64,000 nt of DNA from an uncultured bacterium (GTDB lineage Bacteria > Cyanobacteriota > Vampirovibrionia > Gastranaerophilales > Gastranaerophilaceae), in contig URFH01000004.1 in the NCBI GenBank assembly GCA_900547155.1, positions 1-64,000 of the forward strand, written 5' to 3'. Under the pieces are notes generated by a model that saw nothing but the letters and a program-made list of their open reading frames with translations, searched no databases and was not told the DNA's origin. Position numbers and translations under genes: made by a program. Shown in pieces: positions 60,112 to 64,000 of this stretch; within the stretch, counting starts at the first letter, position 1; each line of letters opens with the position of its first letter.

Positions 60112-60225
60112 GACGAACGATAAGGTACATTAGCTGAAGACTTAAACTCCTTAGTGACGCTATTTGCAGCAAAATCTTTTCAAGATTTTGCTTTTTTTTG
60201 CGGTTTTTTGCAGGGGGGGGGGGGC

Positions 60226-60306
60226 GGGAATGCAATGAATCAAATTCCGGAACCTGAACGGGCTTCGCCACTTTTAAGGTTCCGGAATTTAATTCATTAC
60301 ATTCCC
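60226..60306 (-). repeat. Conserved-cap hairpin E (30-bp private stem)
   Basis: Arms 60226-60255 and 60277-60306 pair at 28 of 30 positions. On the minus strand the two exceptions are G-U. The 21-nt cap, read on the minus strand, starts TAAAAGTGGCGAAGCC and ends CGTTC. It lies just past the 3' end of the minus-strand XRE gene. A run of 12 G at 60213-60224 adjoins it. Confidence 0.85.
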
Positions 60307-60316
60307 TTATTGATGG

Positions 60317-60529
60317 TTATTTTTTCAATAATTTATAAACTTCAATATCAAAGTAATCAGCAATTTTAGTCAATTTGTCCAGTGTTATATTTATGGATTC
60401 TTTTTCAAGCTTGCTTATATAAGAATTGTCAAAACCCAAAGACAAAGAAAGTGCTTCTTTCTTCAAGTTTCTTGATTTCCTAAGTTGAGCAATGTTGCAA
60501 GCTAAAATTTTTCTAACATCTTGACCCAT
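60317..60529 (-). CDS. XRE-family helix-turn-helix protein
   Basis: A 70-residue Cro/CI-type regulator from the ATG at 60529 (MGQDVRKILACNIAQLRKSRNLKKEALSLSLGFDNSYISKLEKESINITLDKLTKIADYFDIEVYKLL). The whole protein is the HTH domain. An upstream frame to 60646 codes for hydrophobic nonsense over the divergent promoter. It is divergent from a 62-residue gene, and both genes end at a hairpin with the same cap. Confidence 0.88.
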   Translation of the reverse strand: MGQDVRKILACNIAQLRKSRNLKKEALSLSLGFDNSYISKLEKESINITLDKLTKIADYFDIEVYKLLKK

Positions 60530-60610
60530 ATTCCAATTTTGTACTATGATTTGGTTTAATAACAGGAATGACAGTCCAGAAATTGTTTTATTTATATGGG
60601 AGATGAAAAT

Positions 60611-60799
60611 ATGAATGGACAAAAGATTGACAAGAAAGAAAAGCAAGAAATAATAGGGGCGATTAACAATATAACAACCTCTTTGATTCTTTTGAAAACT
60701 TTTTCAGAAAAACACAATAAATATGGTCAGTTTTCTTGCATTAATTCTTTAGTTGATAAAGTTTCGTCAGAATTTGAAAAAATCGCTAACAAATTTTAA
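60611..60799 (+). CDS. Small hypothetical protein paired with XRE regulator
   Basis: A 62-residue protein from the ATG at 60611, with GGGAG 8 nt upstream: MNGQKIDKKEKQEIIGAINNITTSLILLKTFSEKHNKYGQFSCINSLVDKVSSEFEKIANKF. Two helices; one Cys. Unknown family. Divergence from the XRE gene suggests it is regulated by it. Confidence 0.55.
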   Translation: MNGQKIDKKEKQEIIGAINNITTSLILLKTFSEKHNKYGQFSCINSLVDKVSSEFEKIANKF

Positions 60800-60802
60800 A
60801 AG

Positions 60803-60887
60803 TTTTAAGAATACGGGAGTGATTTTTACTGCCTTAAAAGCGGCGAAGCCCGTTCAGGCAGTAAAAATTACTCCTGTGTTCTTAAAA
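60803..60887 (+). repeat. Conserved-cap hairpin F (32- to 33-bp private stem)
   Basis: Arms 60803-60834 and 60856-60887 pair fully if three G-U pairs (plus-strand RNA) are allowed; one more G-C pair extends it. The 21-nt cap starts TAAAAGCGGCGAAGCC and ends CGTTC, one base different from the cap of E, while the stem sequence is unrelated to E. It starts 3 bp after the stop of the 62-residue gene. Confidence 0.85.
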
Positions 60888-60955
60888 CGCCCTCACCAAC
60901 ATTTTTATGCTAAAATATCCATGAAAAAGTGCACAAAACATGAGGAATGAAAAAA

Positions 60956-62638
60956 ATGACAGAACTTTCACCGCTGCAACAGGCAAGACTTAAATTTCAG
61001 CCTGTACTTCCGCAGACTCTGGCGTCAGGAATTACAAAACTGAATATTGTCGAAGGAAACAGCACAGAATCGGTTGCAGACCAGAACGAAATCAAAGGAC
61101 TTTTCCCCAACACCTACGGAAAACCGATGGTTACTTTTGAACAATCTGACAACGAAAATAATTTTGAACAAAAAAACGTCGGCGTAATCCTCTCCGGCGG
61201 TCAGGCTCCCGGCGGACACAACGTTGTTGCCGGTATTTATGACGCTTTGAAACAGGCTAACCCCCAGAACAAACTATATGGCTTTCTGGGCGGCCCTGCG
61301 GGGATTATCGACGGAAAATATATCGAACTGACCGACGAAATCATCGACGCATACAGAAATACGGGCGGTTTTGACATTATCGGCTCCGGCAGAACAAAAC
61401 TTGAAACCGAAGAACAATTCCAGGCTTCTTTGGAAAACTGCAAAAAGCTCAACATCACCGGTATCGTAATCATCGGCGGTGACGACTCAAACACAAACGC
61501 AGCAATGCTCGCTGAATGGTTCAAATCCAAAAATGCAGGCATTCAGGTTATCGGCTGCCCGAAAACCATCGACGGCGACCTGAAAAACGAGCAAATCGAA
61601 ATCTCTTTCGGCTTCGACACAGCTACAAAAACCTACTCCGAGCTAGTCGGAAACATCCAGAGGGACGTAAATTCAGCTAAAAAATACTGGCACTTCATAA
61701 AACTGATGGGCAGAAGCGCTACCCACGTAGGACTTGAAGTTGCGCTCCAAACTCAGCCCAATATCACTCTGATTTCAGAAGAAGTTGCTGAAAAATCAAT
61801 GTCTTTGAACGAAATCGTTGATTACATGGCTGATATCATTGTTAAACGCTCAAAATTGGGCAAAAACTTCGGCGTGGCTTTAATTCCGGAGGGTTTAATT
61901 GAATTCGTTCCCGAAATGAAAGCAATGATTGCAAACCTCAACGACCTTATGCCCGTTCTGGAAGAAGACCCGAACTTCACGCAGCTCACAAGCGGCGTTG
62001 AAAAAGAAGCTGTAATTGAAAAACGCCTCAGAGCTGAAAACGCAGCAGTTTTCCGTTCTTTGCCGGCAATGATTAAAGCGCAGCTCCTTATGGACAGAGA
62101 TCCCCACGGAAACGTTCAGGTTTCTAAAATTGAAACAGAAAAACTGCTCATTGAAATGCTCAAAACCAAACTCTACGAAATGAAGCAGCAGGGCGTTTAC
62201 ACAGGCAAATTCTCTGACCAGTCACACTTCTTCGGCTACGAGGGAAGATGCGCATTCCCGTCAAATTTTGACTCAAATTACTGCTATGCGCTCGGGTACA
62301 ACGCATTTGCGCTGATTCAGTTCGGTTTGACCGGATATCTTTCATCGGTTAAGAACCTGACAGAAGCTCCCGAAAACTGGGTTGCAGGCGGCGTTCCGCT
62401 CACAATGATGATGAACATGGAAAAACGCCACGGGCACATGAAACCCGTAATCCAGAAAGCGCTCGTCAGACTTGACGGCCCAGTGTTCAAAAAACTTGAA
62501 CAAAACAGAGAAATCTGGGCGCTCGAAGACAAATACGTCTTCCCCGGTGCAATCCAGTACTTTGGCCCGTCAGAAGTTGCCGATATTACAACTCAAACGC
62601 TGAAACTCGAACACGAAGCAAAATTGAGCGCGGTTTAG
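60956..62638 (+). CDS. pfp: Pyrophosphate-fructose 6-phosphate 1-phosphotransferase
   Basis: I start at the second ATG (60956), which has GAGGA at proper spacing. About 560 residues, the long plant/chlamydial type. [41 protein letters not shown] and [28 protein letters not shown] hold the PPi-type signatures (GGDDS in place of the ATP-type GGDGS, and PKTIDGDL). It phosphorylates fructose 6-phosphate reversibly with PPi, saving ATP in anaerobic glycolysis. Confidence 0.95.
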   Translation: MTELSPLQQARLKFQPVLPQTLASGITKLNIVEGNSTESVADQNEIKGLFPNTYGKPMVTFEQSDNENNFEQKNVGVILSGGQAPGGHNVVAGIYDALKQANPQNKLYGFLGGPAGIIDGKYIELTDEIIDAYRNTGGFDIIGSGRTKLETEEQFQASLENCKKLNITGIVIIGGDDSNTNAAMLAEWFKSKNAGIQVIGCPKTIDGDLKNEQIEISFGFDTATKTYSELVGNIQRDVNSAKKYWHFIKLMGRSATHVGLEVALQTQPNITLISEEVAEKSMSLNEIVDYMADIIVKRSKLGKNFGVALIPEGLIEFVPEMKAMIANLNDLMPVLEEDPNFTQLTSGVEKEAVIEKRLRAENAAVFRSLPAMIKAQLLMDRDPHGNVQVSKIETEKLLIEMLKTKLYEMKQQGVYTGKFSDQSHFFGYEGRCAFPSNFDSNYCYALGYNAFALIQFGLTGYLSSVKNLTEAPENWVAGGVPLTMMMNMEKRHGHMKPVIQKALVRLDGPVFKKLEQNREIWALEDKYVFPGAIQYFGPSEVADITTQTLKLEHEAKLSAV

Positions 62639-62655
62639 GTTTTTTAAAGTGATAG

Positions 62656-62690
62656 AAAAAGCCTGCAAGCTAAGGTTTGCAGGCTTTTTT
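62656..62690 (+). terminator. Terminator after pfp
   Basis: AAAAAGCCTGCAA pairs with TTGCAGGCTTTTT around a short loop; T-run follows. Confidence 0.9.
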
Positions 62691-62705
62691 CAATAGTCCG
62701 TCAAA

Positions 62706-62788
62706 GTAAAAAGTGTACAGGGTTTATTTTTCAACGCCCATGAACGTAGTGAATCGAGCTGGAAAAATAAACTCTGTACACTTTTTAC
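62706..62788 (+). repeat. Long hairpin G (27-bp stem)
   Basis: Arms 62706-62732 and 62762-62788 pair at 26 of 27 positions plus one G-U pair in plus-strand RNA. The 29-nt loop starts AACGCCCATGAACGTAG. Built like hairpins E and F but with a different cap. It sits beyond the pfp terminator, between convergent genes. Confidence 0.75.
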
Positions 62789-62819
62789 GCCCAAGCACCA
62801 AAACCACAAAACAACGAAA

Positions 62820-63362
62820 TTACTTCCTGCCCTCCATCGCTTTTTGGAACTTCAAATCCTTAACAATCGCCTCAAACATCCGCTCGCGCTGCTCTTCGGA
62901 CGCAAATTTGTTGTTGTTGACGCAGTTTCTGATGTTTTCGATCTCAGCAGCGTCCAGCACGATTGAATCGTAATCAATCTCGGGAATTTTCGGCGCCTGC
63001 TTTTCCTCGTAATCGTACTCCTCCATCAAATCCCGCTCCGGAGCCCAGATTTTGTGAGAAAAATTTATATCGCTAACATAAATATCAAGCGATTTTGCAT
63101 ACGGCTCGAGTTTCTTCAAAATATCGGGTTTGAACATCAAAAGCTCGCTCGTAACAAAAGAATTTGCACACGCAACCGTCAAAAGCCCCTGATTATTAAG
63201 AGAAACTGGTTTTGAAAGCTCCTCAAACTTTTTTCCGACAATTTTGCCCCAAAATTTTGAAAGCGTGGTCTTTTTTATCCCTGCCTGCAAATCCGTGTTC
63301 TTCAAAACAGCGCTCAAAACATCACCGGCAGTTTCAAATTTTGTGTAGAGGATTTTTTTCAT
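62820..63362 (-). CDS. DUF721 (DciA-like) protein
   Basis: A 180-residue protein whose first 100 residues match the DUF721/DciA domain: LSAVLKNTDLQAGIKKTTLSKFWGKIVGKKFEELSKPVSLNNQGLLTVACANSFVTSELLMFKPDILKKL. DciA loads the replicative helicase in bacteria without DnaC. The C-terminal 80 residues are charged and less conserved. Its start overlaps the upstream cytidylyltransferase by 4 bp. Confidence 0.82.
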   Translation of the reverse strand: MKKILYTKFETAGDVLSAVLKNTDLQAGIKKTTLSKFWGKIVGKKFEELSKPVSLNNQGLLTVACANSFVTSELLMFKPDILKKLEPYAKSLDIYVSDINFSHKIWAPERDLMEEYDYEEKQAPKIPEIDYDSIVLDAAEIENIRNCVNNNKFASEEQRERMFEAIVKDLKFQKAMEGRK

Positions 63363-64000
63363 TTTTTCAGCGCCTTTTCTGCATATTCAAAGTCGCTCGG
63401 CGCGTCAATATCGCCGATTGCGCCGTTTAAATAAACTTCGGGCTTTTTGCCGATAAAATCTTTTACCTCTTTGAGCACATCTGTCCGAATAATATACGTA
63501 GCGCCGGTTTCGCAGTACATCGGCAGGTGCAAATCCGTGTCCTGCCTGCGCGGACGGTGCCTGTAGTCATAAAGCCCCTCATAAGTTCCGTCCAAATTCT
63601 TCCGCCACAGGGCATGAGTGACCCCCATCGGGCGCGCGGCAAAAACCGAATCGCAATCAGAGTTAAAAAACAGCTCAAAAGCCTCATCAATCTGTTTTTC
63701 GTCGCGCAAAGGGCATGTGCACTGCAAAAGCACCGTTATATCAGGCTTGTAGCCCGTTTTTTCAAGCTCATCAAGCACCTGAAGCAGCACAGGCGCAGTT
63801 TTTGTCACGTCCTGCGCAAGTTCCGCGGGCCTATCCACAACTTCTGCGCCAAACGCAAGCGCAGCCTCTTTTATGCGGCCGTCTTCGGTAGAAACAACAG
63901 TTCTCGTGATATATTTTGATTTTAAGGATGCTTCAATCGTATATGCAATCAGAGGTTTTCCGGCAAGAGGTTTGATATTTTTACCGGGAATCCCTTTAGA
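63359..64000 (-). CDS. CMP-acylneuraminate-type cytidylyltransferase (5' end beyond window)
   Basis: The minus frame stays open to the right edge, so the start is outside; 213 codons are visible. It begins with SKGIPGKNIKPLAGKPLIAYTIEAS, the CTP-binding motif of CMP-sialic/pseudaminic/legionaminic acid synthetases, then VVSTEDGRIKEAA, LLQCTCPLRDEKQIDEAF, and NGAIGDIDAPSDFEYAE. It activates a nonulosonic acid for surface or flagellin glycans; flagellin is a fair guess given fliFGHI. Which sugar cannot be told. Confidence 0.88.
   Translation of the reverse strand, partial: SKGIPGKNIKPLAGKPLIAYTIEASLKSKYITRTVVSTEDGRIKEAALAFGAEVVDRPAELAQDVTKTAPVLLQVLDELEKTGYKPDITVLLQCTCPLRDEKQIDEAFELFFNSDCDSVFAARPMGVTHALWRKNLDGTYEGLYDYRHRPRRQDTDLHLPMYCETGATYIIRTDVLKEVKDFIGKKPEVYLNGAIGDIDAPSDFEYAEKALKK

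Overview
The window looks like about 52 kb of ordinary chromosome from a motile, low-to-moderate-GC anaerobic gut bacterium, with about 12.6 kb of more AT-rich accessory DNA at its left end beside a tRNA-Gly gene. A member of the Gastranaerophilales (Vampirovibrionia/Melainabacteria, the non-photosynthetic sister group of Cyanobacteria) fits best. This rests on the mix of a pyrophosphate-dependent phosphofructokinase, flagellar genes, a SpoIID/LytB protein, MurJ, two small sigma-70 factors without region 1.1 and many lineage-restricted small proteins. It is an inference from gene content, with no marker gene tree behind it.

Layout. 1-6.9 kb: a type I restriction-modification locus on the minus strand (hsdR, hsdM, a RhuM/Fic gene, then an hsdS that runs off the left edge), with a HEPN-like gene upstream. 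7.0-8.8 kb: a block of small plus-strand genes of unknown function. 8.9-12.5 kb: a Mu-like transposition operon (DDE transposase, AAA+ ATPase, an integrase-like DNA-binding protein with no catalytic domain, a helix-turn-helix protein). In front of it lie a hairpin over the transposase start and helically phased TTGCAC/GTGCAA sites. 12.7-20.9 kb: tRNA-Gly, LysM protein, bifunctional nuclease, parvulin, aminopeptidase P, TrmH methyltransferase, GspF/PilC, ScpB and a fused cation transporter-CBS-CorC protein. 20.9-27.4 kb: a transglutaminase-like protein and the flagellar operon fliF-fliG-fliH-fliI. 27.4-34.2 kb: YhaM-like nuclease, hpt, tilS, a metallo-beta-lactamase-fold hydrolase, three tandem secreted Cys proteins, rpsO and an acetyltransferase. 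34.4-42.4 kb: SpoIID, MurJ, TsaC, a sigma factor behind a palindromic promoter, a lipoprotein-like peroxiredoxin, thioredoxin, a DnaQ-like exonuclease and tRNA-Leu. 42.5-50.6 kb: tRNA-Ala behind a tandem duplication, ffh, rpsP, a CgeB-like glycosyltransferase, an M49-like metallopeptidase and lineage-specific proteins. 50.6-64 kb: emrA/emrB with a divergent marR, glutaredoxin, a PilZ protein, metK, a second sigma factor, PPi-PFK, DUF721/DciA and a CMP-sugar synthetase cut by the right edge.

The least explained signal lies in the intergenic DNA. Several families of hairpins share a conserved cap or core, yet each copy has its own long, almost perfectly self-complementary stem that is unrelated to the stems of the other copies. 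One family has 21-nt caps on 30- to 33-bp stems (60226-60306 and 60803-60887). Another has a 76- to 78-nt core on 20- to 24-bp stems (44352-44467, 57900-58016, 58027-58152, and a copy at 38315-38390 whose stem has decayed). In four of the hairpins every stem imperfection is a G-U wobble when read in the direction of the upstream gene, which points to RNA. Other repeats include an 81-bp direct repeat in front of fliF and a short element interrupted by about 185 bp at the end of trmH.

Other points of interest are three or four promoters whose -10 box sits only 6-7 bp from the ATG, implying leaderless mRNAs, and the CDF-CorC fusion.
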